Shown piece after piece: positions 7,780 to 13,843 of a stretch of 32,812 bases of DNA. Origin of the DNA: Actinomycetales bacterium (GTDB lineage: Bacteria; Actinomycetota; Actinomycetes; Actinomycetales; Cellulomonadaceae); the NCBI GenBank assembly GCA_012514545.1, contig JAAZAC010000289.1, positions 1-32,812 on the forward strand, written 5' to 3'. Under the pieces are notes generated by a model. It was given only the letters and a program-made list of their open reading frames with translations. It searched no databases and was not told where the DNA came from. Each line of letters opens with the position of its first letter. Within the stretch, counting starts at the first letter, position 1. The position numbers and the translations under genes are program-made.

Positions 7780-8508
7780 ATGTCCCGCCTCGTGCTGCTC
7801 CCCGCCGTCGACGTCGCTGACGGCCGCGCCGTGCGGCTCGTGCAGGGCGAGGCCGGCACGGAGACCGCCTACGGCGACCCGCTCCGCGCGGCGCTGGACT
7901 GGCAGGCCGGCGGCGCGGAGTGGATCCACCTCGTCGACCTCGACGCGGCCTTCGGCCGCGGGTCGAACGCCGACCTGCTCGCCGAGGTCGTGGCGGCCGT
8001 CGACGTGCGCGTCGAGGTGTCGGGCGGGATCCGGGACGACGCCTCGCTCGAGCGCGCGCTCGCCTCGGGGGCGGCGCGCGTCAACCTCGGCACGGCCGCG
8101 CTCGAGGACCCGGAGTGGACCGCGCGAGCGATCGCCCGGTACGGCGACCAGGTCGCCGTCGGGCTGGACGTCCGGGGGACGACGCTCGCGGCGCGCGGCT
8201 GGACCCGCGAGGGCGGCGACCTGTGGGAGGTGCTCGCGCGGCTCGACGACGCGGGCTGCGCGCGGTACGTCGTCACGGACGTCACGAAGGACGGGACGCT
8301 GCGCGGGCCGAACCTCGACCTGCTCCGGGCGGTGTGCGCCCGGACGAGCGCCCCGGTGATCGCGTCCGGCGGCGTCTCCTCGCTCGACGACCTCGCCGCG
8401 CTGCGCGAGCTCGTGCCGCTCGGGGTGGAGGGCGCCATCGTCGGCAAGGCCCTCTACGCGGGCGCGTTCACGCTGCCCGAGGCCCTGGACGTGGCCGGGC
8501 GGCCGTAG
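7780..8508 (+). CDS. priA: bifunctional HisA/TrpF isomerase (PriA type)
   Basis: This (beta/alpha)8 barrel enzyme of 242 residues isomerises ProFAR in histidine synthesis. In actinobacteria it usually also isomerises phosphoribosyl anthranilate in tryptophan synthesis. The catalytic pair is Asp11 (LPAVDVADG) and Asp171 (TDVTKDGTL). The residues linked to dual specificity in mycobacterial PriA, an Arg near residue 19 and the RGW element, are present as Arg19 and Arg139-Gly140-Trp141. This supports PriA rather than single-function HisA. A clear ribosome-binding site (GGAAGGA, 7766-7772) lies 7 bases before the ATG, unlike hisC and hisH. The TAG stop shares one base with the following SseB-family start. 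Confidence 0.93.
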   Translation: MSRLVLLPAVDVADGRAVRLVQGEAGTETAYGDPLRAALDWQAGGAEWIHLVDLDAAFGRGSNADLLAEVVAAVDVRVEVSGGIRDDASLERALASGAARVNLGTAALEDPEWTARAIARYGDQVAVGLDVRGTTLAARGWTREGGDLWEVLARLDDAGCARYVVTDVTKDGTLRGPNLDLLRAVCARTSAPVIASGGVSSLDDLAALRELVPLGVEGAIVGKALYAGAFTLPEALDVAGRP

Positions 8509-9275
8509 TGCCCGGCCGCGCGCTGCCCCCGACGTCGCGGTTCGCCGGCGACGACGGCGCCGCGGACCCCGCGCTCGCCGCCGCCCTCGCGCGCCTCGCG
8601 GTCGACCCCGACGGCGGGCTCGCGGCCGTGGTGGCCGCGCTCGCGAGCGCGCGGGTGCTCGTCCCCGTCGTCGCCGTCGAGCACGCCGACGAGGAGGGGG
8701 CGGCGCACGAGGGCGCCGACGCCTGCGCCGCCCCGGCCGGCCCGTTCGCCGAGGCGCGGCACGCGTCCGCCGGCGTCGTCGCGGTGGCCGCGCCGGACGG
8801 GCGGCGCGCCCTGCCGGTCTTCAGCTCGGTGGACGCGCTCGCCGCGTGGCACCCCGACGCCCGCCCGATGCCGGCCGAGGGCCCGCGCGCGGCCGCCGCC
8901 GCGGTGCAGGAGGGCTGGGCGCTGCTCGTCGTCGACCCCGGCGGCCCGGTGACCGCCGTCGTGCCGCGGCCCGCGGTGCACGCGCTGGCGAGCGGCGCCG
9001 CGTGGCGGCCGGCCGTCGCGGGCGGCGCGGTGCGCGCGGAGGTGGCCGACGCCGTCGGGCGGGCGCTGCGCGACGCGGCGGGCGTGCGGTCCGTGCGCGC
9101 GGAGCCGGGCCGCGGCGCCGAGGTCGCGGTCGTGCTCGCGGTCGCGCCGGGGCTCACGCGGGCCGGCCTGGACGCCGTCCTCGGGGACGTGCGCCACCGG
9201 CTCGCGGCCGCCGACGACGTCACCGCCGCCGTCGACAGCCTCGAGCTCCGGGTCGTCAGCGCCGGCGACGCCTGA
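8508..9275 (+). CDS. SseB-family protein
   Basis: The protein has 255 residues, with an N-terminal part that fits the SseB domain. The order is a helix (DPALAAALARLAVDPDGGLAAVVAALASARVLVPVVA), then strand segments (GVVAVAAPDGRRALPVFSSVDALAAWHPDARPMP), then a hydrophobic GWALLVVDPGG strand. The second half (RALRDAAGVRSVRAEPGRGAEVAVVLAV) looks like a further alpha/beta domain. SseB-type genes next to priA are familiar from actinobacterial genomes, but I know of no established role. The GTG shares one base with the priA stop. The 3' end overlaps the convergent GerW-like gene by 20 bp, leaving no room for a separate terminator. Confidence 0.82.
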   Translation: MPGRALPPTSRFAGDDGAADPALAAALARLAVDPDGGLAAVVAALASARVLVPVVAVEHADEEGAAHEGADACAAPAGPFAEARHASAGVVAVAAPDGRRALPVFSSVDALAAWHPDARPMPAEGPRAAAAAVQEGWALLVVDPGGPVTAVVPRPAVHALASGAAWRPAVAGGAVRAEVADAVGRALRDAAGVRSVRAEPGRGAEVAVVLAVAPGLTRAGLDAVLGDVRHRLAAADDVTAAVDSLELRVVSAGDA

Positions 9276-9681
9276 GCGCCCGCGCCACGAGGACGGCGAC
9301 GAGCGCGACGAGGAGCTGGCCGCCGAGCACCGCGCGGTTGAGGTCGAACGCGGGCTCCCAGCGGACGTCGGCGCCGCGCACCACGTACACGCCGACGGGC
9401 GTGACCTGGACGCCGAAGCCCCCGCCCGAGCCGGAGCCGGTGCCGGTGCGGACGCTGCCGCGCTCCTCCCACGGCCCGTCGCCGCCGCCGGAGCCGGCGC
9501 CGCCCGCGACGCGGGCGACCGGCACGAGCGTCACGCCGTCGCGCTCGATCGGCGTGCCGAACGCCCGGCGGACGTGGATGAGGCGTCGGGCCACCCGCAG
9601 CGGGGTGGAGCGCAGGCGGGCCTCGAGGGGGCGGCCGGAGGTCGGGCCGTCCGGCGGGGTGGCGGTGTCCTGGGTGTCCAT
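9256..9681 (-). CDS. GerW/YtfJ-family membrane protein
   Basis: The protein has 141 residues. The stretch FGTPIERDGVTLVPVARVAGGAGSGGG followed by a GSGSGGGFGVQVTPVGVYVV segment is the signature of the GerW (YtfJ) family, known from Bacillus spores but widespread in non-sporulating actinobacteria, where its role is unclear. The C-terminus has a hydrophobic segment (AVLGGQLLVALVAVLVARAL) ending in RRRR, a likely single membrane helix. The ATG at 9681 is preferred because CACGAT ends 6 bases before it, like other leaderless starts here. An in-frame GTG at 9696 would add five residues. It starts 22 bases after the protease gene ends. Confidence 0.82.
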   Translation of the reverse strand: MDTQDTATPPDGPTSGRPLEARLRSTPLRVARRLIHVRRAFGTPIERDGVTLVPVARVAGGAGSGGGDGPWEERGSVRTGTGSGSGGGFGVQVTPVGVYVVRGADVRWEPAFDLNRAVLGGQLLVALVAVLVARALRRRRR

Positions 9682-9687
9682 CCACCC

Positions 9688-9693
9688 ATCGTG
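9688..9693 (-). promoter_or_regulatory. possible -10 element for the GerW-like gene
   Basis: On the minus strand CACGAT lies 6 bases before the ATG at 9681. It keeps only the A2 and T6 positions of the -10 consensus, so this is a weak call made mainly by comparison with the other starts. Confidence 0.3.
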
Positions 9694-9703
9694 CACCCGC
9701 GCG

Positions 9704-10543
9704 TCAGGGTGCGGGGGCGGCGCCGGGCCCGAGGGTGAGGCCGGGGTCGGCGCCGGGATCGGTGCCGGGGACGGCGTCGGTCCCCGGGTCGGCGCCGGGG
9801 TCGACCAGGGGGCGGCAGGGTGTCGTCGGGGTGAAGGCGTCGGCGTCGGCGAGCAGCCGCGCGAGCGTGCTCACGGGGACGATGAAGGACTGCCCGGCCG
9901 CGTTCTTCGCGTAGACGACGCCGACGACGCGGCCGGCGGCGTCGAGCACCGCGGAGCCCGAGCTGCCCGGCTCGACCGGCGCGTCCGTGACGAGCACCTC
10001 GCCGAGGTTCTCGTTGAGCGGGTCGGTCGTCGCGCCGATGACGTGGCCCTCCGTGACCGTGAGCGTGCCGCCCTGCGGGTAGCCGACGACCGTGACGACG
10101 TCGCCGCGCACCGGGTCGGCGTCGGCGAGCTCGGGGAACGACGGCAGCTCCTCGGACGTGCGCACGAGGGCGAGGTCGGCGATCGACGCGGTGCTCGCCG
10201 CCGTGACGTCGATGTCCCGCCCGTCGTAGGTGGAGACCTGCAGCTCGGCCGAGTCGGCGACGACGTGCTTGTTCGTGATGAGCGTCGTCGCGTCGACGGC
10301 GAAGCCGGAGCCCGTCGAGAGCGAGCCGCACCCGACGTTGCGGATGCGCACCGCCATGCGCTGCACGGCGTCGAACCCGTCGGGCGTCAGCCCGGTGGGC
10401 GTCTCGACGGGCGGCTCGCTGGGCACGAAGGCCGTGACCGGGTCGGGGGGGCGGGTCGGGAAGTCCCCGCAGCCCGCGAGCGGCGCCAGGCCGAGGACGA
10501 GGGCGGCCAGGCCCGCCGCGGTCCTCCGCGACGCGGCCGTCAT
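9704..10543 (-). CDS. trypsin-like (S1) serine protease lipoprotein
   Basis: The protein has 279 residues. A lipoprotein signal (RR, hydrophobic core, LAGC with Cys25) predicts anchoring outside the membrane. The protease domain holds the full triad: His93 (TNKHVV), Asp123 (IADLALV) and Ser195 in PGSSGSAV. The pattern is that of DegP/HtrA-like S1 proteases (GSGFAVDATTLITNKHVV, VVTVVGYPQGG). However, there is no PDZ domain; instead the last 35 residues are a Pro/Gly/Asp-rich tail with repeated DPGAD/DPGTD units. The ATG overlaps the stop of the upstream coiled-coil gene by 4 bp (ATGA), so the two are translationally coupled and probably work together. The substrate is unknown; envelope quality control or cleavage of its partner are possibilities. 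Confidence 0.9.
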   Translation of the reverse strand: MTAASRRTAAGLAALVLGLAPLAGCGDFPTRPPDPVTAFVPSEPPVETPTGLTPDGFDAVQRMAVRIRNVGCGSLSTGSGFAVDATTLITNKHVVADSAELQVSTYDGRDIDVTAASTASIADLALVRTSEELPSFPELADADPVRGDVVTVVGYPQGGTLTVTEGHVIGATTDPLNENLGEVLVTDAPVEPGSSGSAVLDAAGRVVGVVYAKNAAGQSFIVPVSTLARLLADADAFTPTTPCRPLVDPGADPGTDAVPGTDPGADPGLTLGPGAAPAP

Positions 10544-11481
10544 CGGGCGAGCTCGCGCTGGAGGGAGATGTTGGCCTCGCTCGCCTCCTGGCACAGCGCC
10601 TCGACGTCGGTCTCGAACTGCGCGAGCTGCTCCGGGTCGTACGGCGGCGCGTCCTCGCCGGCCTCGGCCTGCTGCTGGAGGTAGCCGATGAGCTCCTGCT
10701 GGCCCTGGACGCACTGGTCGAGGGCGAGCGCGACGTCGCCGGCGGCCTTGCTGACGCGCTGCTGGTAGTCGACGAGCTGCTGGGTGATCTCCCAGTCGTC
10801 GAGGGCCTGGTTCTTCTCGTCGGCGAGCTCGACGATGCGCTGGTGGGCGGTGGCGAGCTGCGCTCGCACGGCCTCGAGCTCGGCCTGCGAGCCGGCGAGC
10901 TGGTTGCGCGTCGTGGCGAGGTCCTTGCCCAGGTCCTCCGACGTGCGCAGGTAGCCGCGGGCCTGGTCGCGCCACTCGACGGCGCTCACCCACAGGTAGG
11001 CGGTGAGCGCGGCGTGCCCGACGAGGAGCGCCACCACGCCCGCGGCGGCGGCGCGGCGCACCCACGCCGGCCGCGGCGGACGGTCCTCGCCGTCCGCCGC
11101 GTCGTGCCGCGCGGGCTCGTCGGGCGCGCCCGCCTCGACCTCGCCCGCCTCCTCCGCGGGCGGGCCGTCGGCGGAGGCCCCGGCCGGGCCCGCCGCGGCG
11201 GTCGCGGCGCCGCCCGCGCGGGTGGTCAGGGTGACGTCGTAGAGGACGGCGGTCTCGGTGGCGGCGTCGGGCGGCAGGGGCTCGGAGAGCAGGTGGGCGT
11301 GCGCCGAGGCGTCGAGGTGGCGCTCGTCCGCGCCCTCGTCCGGCGCTGCGTCCGGCACGGCGCCCGGCGCTGCGTCCGGCGCTGCGTCCGGCACGGCGTC
11401 CGGTCGGGCGGCCTCGGGTGACGCGCCCGGCTCCTCGGCGCGCGCGCGTTCGTCCGTCACGGCCCCCCGCGGCTCCTCCAC
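10540..11481 (-). CDS. single-pass membrane coiled-coil protein of unknown function
   Basis: The protein has 313 residues. Residues 1-140 are acidic, Ala/Pro/Asp-rich and low in complexity, with five 4-residue repeats (DAVP, DAAP, DAAP, GAVP, DAAP). One membrane helix follows at about 146-166 (GVVALLVGHAALTAYLWV) after a basic VRR, consistent with an N-in, C-out protein. Residues 168-230 form a coiled coil (EDLGKDLATTRNQLAGSQAELEAVRAQL). Another helical part follows with two Cys residues (257 and 297) that could form a disulphide outside. I do not recognise a family. The GTG start is set by a TATCCT hexamer 6 bases upstream; a second in-frame GTG begins VTDERARAEE at residue 8. It is coupled to the downstream secreted protease gene, so the extracytoplasmic coil may be its partner or regulator. 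Confidence 0.82.
   Translation of the reverse strand: MEEPRGAVTDERARAEEPGASPEAARPDAVPDAAPDAAPGAVPDAAPDEGADERHLDASAHAHLLSEPLPPDAATETAVLYDVTLTTRAGGAATAAAGPAGASADGPPAEEAGEVEAGAPDEPARHDAADGEDRPPRPAWVRRAAAAGVVALLVGHAALTAYLWVSAVEWRDQARGYLRTSEDLGKDLATTRNQLAGSQAELEAVRAQLATAHQRIVELADEKNQALDDWEITQQLVDYQQRVSKAAGDVALALDQCVQGQQELIGYLQQQAEAGEDAPPYDPEQLAQFETDVEALCQEASEANISLQRELAR
11339..11398 (-). repeat. five tandem 12-bp units in the coiled-coil gene
   Basis: There are five copies of a 12-bp unit, tccggcgctgcg or tccggcacggcg with one t-to-c variant. They encode the DAVP/DAAP/GAVP tetrapeptides on the minus strand, in the disordered cytoplasmic part of the protein. Copy number may vary between strains. 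Confidence 0.8.
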
Positions 11482-11487
11482 CTGGTC

Positions 11488-11493
11488 AGGATA
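11488..11493 (-). promoter_or_regulatory. -10 element for leaderless coiled-coil/protease operon
   Basis: On the minus strand TATCCT is followed by GACCAG and then the GTG at 11481. The spacing is 6 bases and there is no Shine-Dalgarno sequence. Confidence 0.55.
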
Positions 11494-11548
11494 AGCGGCG
11501 GGGCCGTTCGGGGGAGGCCCGGGGCGCCCCGTCGTCGGGCGGGCCTGC

Positions 11549-11932
11549 TCAGCCGACGGGCCCGGTCCAGGCCTCGCCGGGCCCCTCGCCGGGCGCGTCC
11601 GGGAACGGCGAGGCCTCCCGGAACGCGAGCTGCAGGGAGCGCAGCCCGTCGCGCAGCGCGCGGGCATGCTGGTTGCCGATCTCCGGCGCGGCCGCCACGA
11701 CGAGGCCCGCGAGCGCCGTGATGAGGCGCCGCGCCTCGTCGAGGTCGACGAGGTCGCTGCCCTTCGCCTCGGGGGTGTCGGGGGCGAGCCCGCACTTCAC
11801 GGCGGCCGCGCTCATGAGGTGGACGGCCGCCGTCGTGATGACCTCGACGGCGGACACCTCGGCGATGTCGCGGGTGGCCGCGGCGGCGTCGGGCCCGGGT
11901 GGCGGGGTGGCGGGGGAGGGGGCACCGGTCAT
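11549..11932 (-). CDS. DUF1844 family protein
   Basis: The protein has 127 residues. The core AAVEVITTAAVHLMSAAAVKCGL-like helix, followed by DLVDLDEARRLITALAGLVVAAAPEI, matches the DUF1844 family, a short helical protein found next to infC in many actinobacteria. The biochemical role is unknown. The Pro-rich N-terminus and the acidic Pro/Gly C-terminus look disordered. The ATG at 11932 lies 7 bases after a CAGGAT hexamer on the minus strand. It is transcribed away from infC, and the two start regions lie only about 40 bases apart, so their promoters are back to back. Confidence 0.85.
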   Translation of the reverse strand: MTGAPSPATPPPGPDAAAATRDIAEVSAVEVITTAAVHLMSAAAVKCGLAPDTPEAKGSDLVDLDEARRLITALAGLVVAAAPEIGNQHARALRDGLRSLQLAFREASPFPDAPGEGPGEAWTGPVG

Positions 11933-11939
11933 GGGACTG

Positions 11940-11945
11940 ATCCTG
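11940..11945 (-). promoter_or_regulatory. possible -10 element for the DUF1844 gene
   Basis: On the minus strand CAGGAT lies 7 bases before the ATG. The same hexamer stands before the pheST leader and the quinone oxidoreductase gene. Confidence 0.4.
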
Positions 11946-11972
11946 CCAGGCGGGGCGGAGGCGCCCGGGTGG

Positions 11973-11978
11973 TACCCT
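11973..11978 (+). promoter_or_regulatory. -10 element for the infC-rpmI-rplT operon
   Basis: TACCCT lies in a GGTGGTACCCTTG context. Transcription would start near 11985, giving a leader of about 245 bases before infC. No other good -10 hexamer is seen before the gene. Confidence 0.45.
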
Positions 11979-11984
11979 TGTCGG

Positions 11985-12231
11985 CGACCGACCGGGGTCC
12001 GTCCGCGGACGCCGGTGCACAAGCGGAGTCCATCCCACCCGCGCCGAACGCTTCCGGGGCTCGCCCCGGGGCGACAGGTACCGGGTCCGGTCCGAACGGC
12101 CCGCCGGGCAGCGTCAGCGTCCCGGGCGGGGCCGGTGCCCGTGTGCGGGCGTTCGGGGCCTCCGCTGTGAACGGCAGCGGGGGCCTTCTCGTTGCCGGCG
12201 GTCGCCCCGTCGACGAGCTGAGGAGTCCCAC
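11985..12231 (+). ncRNA. infC operon leader RNA with terminator-like hairpin (attenuator candidate)
   Basis: This is the stretch between the presumed promoter and infC. It contains no convincing coding frame and several G+C-rich inverted repeats. It ends in a hairpin plus T-rich run about 27 bases before the infC ribosome-binding site. A GGAGTCC at 12025-12031 repeats the GGAGTCC of the infC ribosome-binding region (12222-12228). In Bacillus the equivalent operon is controlled by transcription attenuation through L20. I do not recognise this leader as a named family, so control here is inference. Confidence 0.5.
12157..12193 (+). terminator. intrinsic terminator/attenuator before infC
   Basis: GGCCTCCGCTG (12157-12167) pairs fully with CAGCGGGGGCC (12175-12185), with one G-U pair and a 7-base loop. 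TTCTCGTT follows directly. This is the most classical terminator shape in the window, yet it lies upstream of infC within its own leader, so it most likely acts as an attenuator. Confidence 0.6.
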
Positions 12232-13131
12232 ATCAGCGAGCCCCGCATCAACGATCGGATCCGCGTGCCGGAGGTCCGACTCGTCGGACCGAACGGCGAG
12301 CAGGTCGGCATCGTTCGGCTGGAGGACGCCCTGCGCCTCGCGCAGGAGGCGGACCTCGACCTGGTCGAGGTCGCGCCGGACGCGCGCCCGCCGGTCTGCA
12401 AGCTCATGGACTACGGCAAGTACAAGTACGAGGCCGACATGAAGGCCCGTGAGGCCCGGCGCAACCAGGCCAACACGGTCCTCAAGGAGATCCGCTTCCG
12501 CCTGAAGATCGACCCGCACGACTACGGCACGAAGAAGGGCCACGTCGAGCGGTTCCTCCGGGCGGGCGACAAGGTCAAGGTCATGATCATGTTCCGCGGC
12601 CGCGAGCAGTCGCGTCCCGAGATGGGCCTGCGCCTCCTCCAGCGACTCGCCGACGACGTCGCGGAGCTGGGTTTCGTGGAGAGCGCGCCCCGCCAGGACG
12701 GCCGCAACATGATCATGGTGCTCGGCCCGACGAAGAAGAAGTCCGCGGCCCGCGACCAGGCCCGCCGCCAGCAGCGCGAGCAGCGCGCCGAGCACACCGA
12801 GCCGGCCGAGGCGCCCGCGGCGGAGCCGAAGGCCGAGGCCAAGCCCGCCGCCGAGCCGAAGCCCGCGGCGGTCGCGAAGCCCGCGGCGGAGCCCAAGGCC
12901 GAGGCCAAGCCCGCCGCCGAGCCGAAGCCCGCGGCGGCCGCGAAGCCCGCGGCGGAGCCCAAGGCCGAGGCCAAGCCCGCGGCGAAGGCGGCCCCGAAGC
13001 CGGCCGCGAAGCCCGCCCCGGCGGCGGCCCCGAAGCCGGCTGCGCCCGAGGCCGCGAAGCCGGCGGCCCCGAAGCCGGCCCCCAAGCCGGCGCCGCGCCC
13101 CGCGCGGCCGAAGGCCCCGCCGACCGACTGA
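12232..13131 (+). CDS. infC: translation initiation factor IF-3 with long Ala/Lys/Pro tail, ATC start
   Basis: IF-3 binds the 30S subunit, keeps it free of 50S and checks start-codon pairing. The product is 299 residues, against about 180-210 typically. The N-domain (ISEPRINDRIRVPEVRL, VCKLMDYGKYKYE) and C-domain (KKGHVERFLRAGDKVKVMIMFRGREQSRPEMG, DGRNMIMVLGP) are complete by about residue 168. The remaining 130 residues are a repetitive AEPKAEAKPA-type tail. The start is ATC at 12232: it begins the conserved ISEPRINDRIR segment and lies 6 bases after GAGGAG (12220-12225). No ATG, GTG or TTG lies in frame nearby upstream, and the next, GTG 12265, would remove conserved residues. Rare start codons in infC are a known self-control device in other bacteria. 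The gene is followed by rpmI and rplT. Confidence 0.95.
   Translation: MSEPRINDRIRVPEVRLVGPNGEQVGIVRLEDALRLAQEADLDLVEVAPDARPPVCKLMDYGKYKYEADMKAREARRNQANTVLKEIRFRLKIDPHDYGTKKGHVERFLRAGDKVKVMIMFRGREQSRPEMGLRLLQRLADDVAELGFVESAPRQDGRNMIMVLGPTKKKSAARDQARRQQREQRAEHTEPAEAPAAEPKAEAKPAAEPKPAAVAKPAAEPKAEAKPAAEPKPAAAAKPAAEPKAEAKPAAKAAPKPAAKPAPAAAPKPAAPEAAKPAAPKPAPKPAPRPARPKAPPTD
12820..12981 (+). repeat. 66-bp tandem repeat in the IF-3 tail
   Basis: Two full 66-bp units (12820-12885 and 12886-12951) and a 30-bp partial third differ at only a few bases. Each unit encodes 22 residues, beginning AEPKAEAKPA and AEPKPAA. Near-identity at DNA level points to recent duplication. Confidence 0.9.
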
Positions 13132-13184
13132 CCCCCACACCGACCCGTCGCCGCACCGGGCGACCGACGAGAAGAGAGCACACA

Positions 13185-13379
13185 GTGCCGAAGAACAAGA
13201 CGCACAGCGGTGCGAAGAAGCGGTTCCGGCTCACCGGGACCGGCAAGGTCATGCGCGAGCAGGCGAACCGCCGCCACCTGTTCGAGCACAAGTCGAGCCG
13301 GCGCACGCGCCGCCTCGCCGCCGACCAGGTCATGTCCAAGCCGGACACCCGCACCGTCAAGAAGCTGCTCGGCAAGTGA
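13185..13379 (+). CDS. rpmI: 50S ribosomal protein L35 (bL35)
   Basis: This is a 64-residue basic ribosomal protein. The sequence PKNKTHSGAKKRFRLTGTGKV at the start and HLFEHKSSRRTRRLAADQVM in the middle are diagnostic. The GTG start is preceded by a purine-rich GAAGAGAG (13171-13178). It is the second gene of the infC-rpmI-rplT operon, an order conserved across bacteria. The stop codon lies inside the stem of an intercistronic hairpin. Confidence 0.97.
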   Translation: MPKNKTHSGAKKRFRLTGTGKVMREQANRRHLFEHKSSRRTRRLAADQVMSKPDTRTVKKLLGK

Positions 13380-13408
13380 GCCCGCGGCGCGCACGTCGCG
13401 CCGGGCTC
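13378..13408 (+). other. intercistronic RNA hairpin between rpmI and rplT
   Basis: GAGCCCG-CG-GCGCG (13378-13391) pairs with CGCGCCGGGCTC (13397-13408): 12 bp with a 2-base bulge and a CACGT loop. The stem begins within the rpmI TGA and ends 18 bases before the rplT AAGGAG. There is no U-run, so it is more likely a processing, stability or translation-control element than a terminator. Confidence 0.55.
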
Positions 13409-13437
13409 CCTCGCCCCGACACCCCAAGGAGCATCAC

Positions 13438-13827
13438 GTGGCACGCGTGAAGCGGGCGGTCAACGCCCAGAAGAAGCGCCGGACGACCCTCGAGCGCGCC
13501 AGCGGCTACCGCGGGCAGCGCTCGCGCCTGTACCGGAAGGCCAAGGAGCAGGTCACCCACTCGCTCGTCTACGCCTACCGGGACCGCAAGGCGCGCAAGG
13601 GCGACTTCCGCAAGCTGTGGATCCAGCGGATCAACGCGGCGGCCCGCGCGAACGGCATGACCTACAACCGGTTCATCCAGGGCCTCAAGGCCGCGGGCGT
13701 GGGCGTCGACCGCCGCGTGCTCGCCGACCTCGCCGTCAACGACGCCGCGGCGTTCGCCGCGCTCGTCAAGGTCGCGCGCGAGGCGCTCCCGGAGGACGTC
13801 AACGCCGCCCGCACGCCGGCGGCCTGA
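13438..13827 (+). CDS. rplT: 50S ribosomal protein L20 (bL20)
   Basis: This is a 129-residue early-assembly 23S rRNA-binding protein, and in several bacteria the repressor of its own operon. ARVKRAVNAQKKRRTTLERASGYRGQRSRLYRKAKEQV and the C-terminal FIQGLKAAGVGVDRRVLADLA are diagnostic. GTG is the start, with AAGGAG (13426-13431) 6 bases upstream. The C-terminus extends slightly past the family norm (PEDVNAARTPAA). The following methyltransferase gene begins 16 bases after the stop, without an obvious terminator between them. Confidence 0.98.
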   Translation: MARVKRAVNAQKKRRTTLERASGYRGQRSRLYRKAKEQVTHSLVYAYRDRKARKGDFRKLWIQRINAAARANGMTYNRFIQGLKAAGVGVDRRVLADLAVNDAAAFAALVKVAREALPEDVNAARTPAA

Positions 13828-13843
13828 CGCCGCCGCGACGACG

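Noticed and set aside
9720..9800. Repetitive G/C-rich stretch near 9720-9800 as a non-coding repeat or regulatory element.
   Set aside because: It is in frame and encodes the DPGAD/DPGTD tail of the protease.
12820..12981. CRISPR-like array suggested by regular repeats in infC.
   Set aside because: The units are directly adjacent without spacers and encode an in-frame low-complexity tail.
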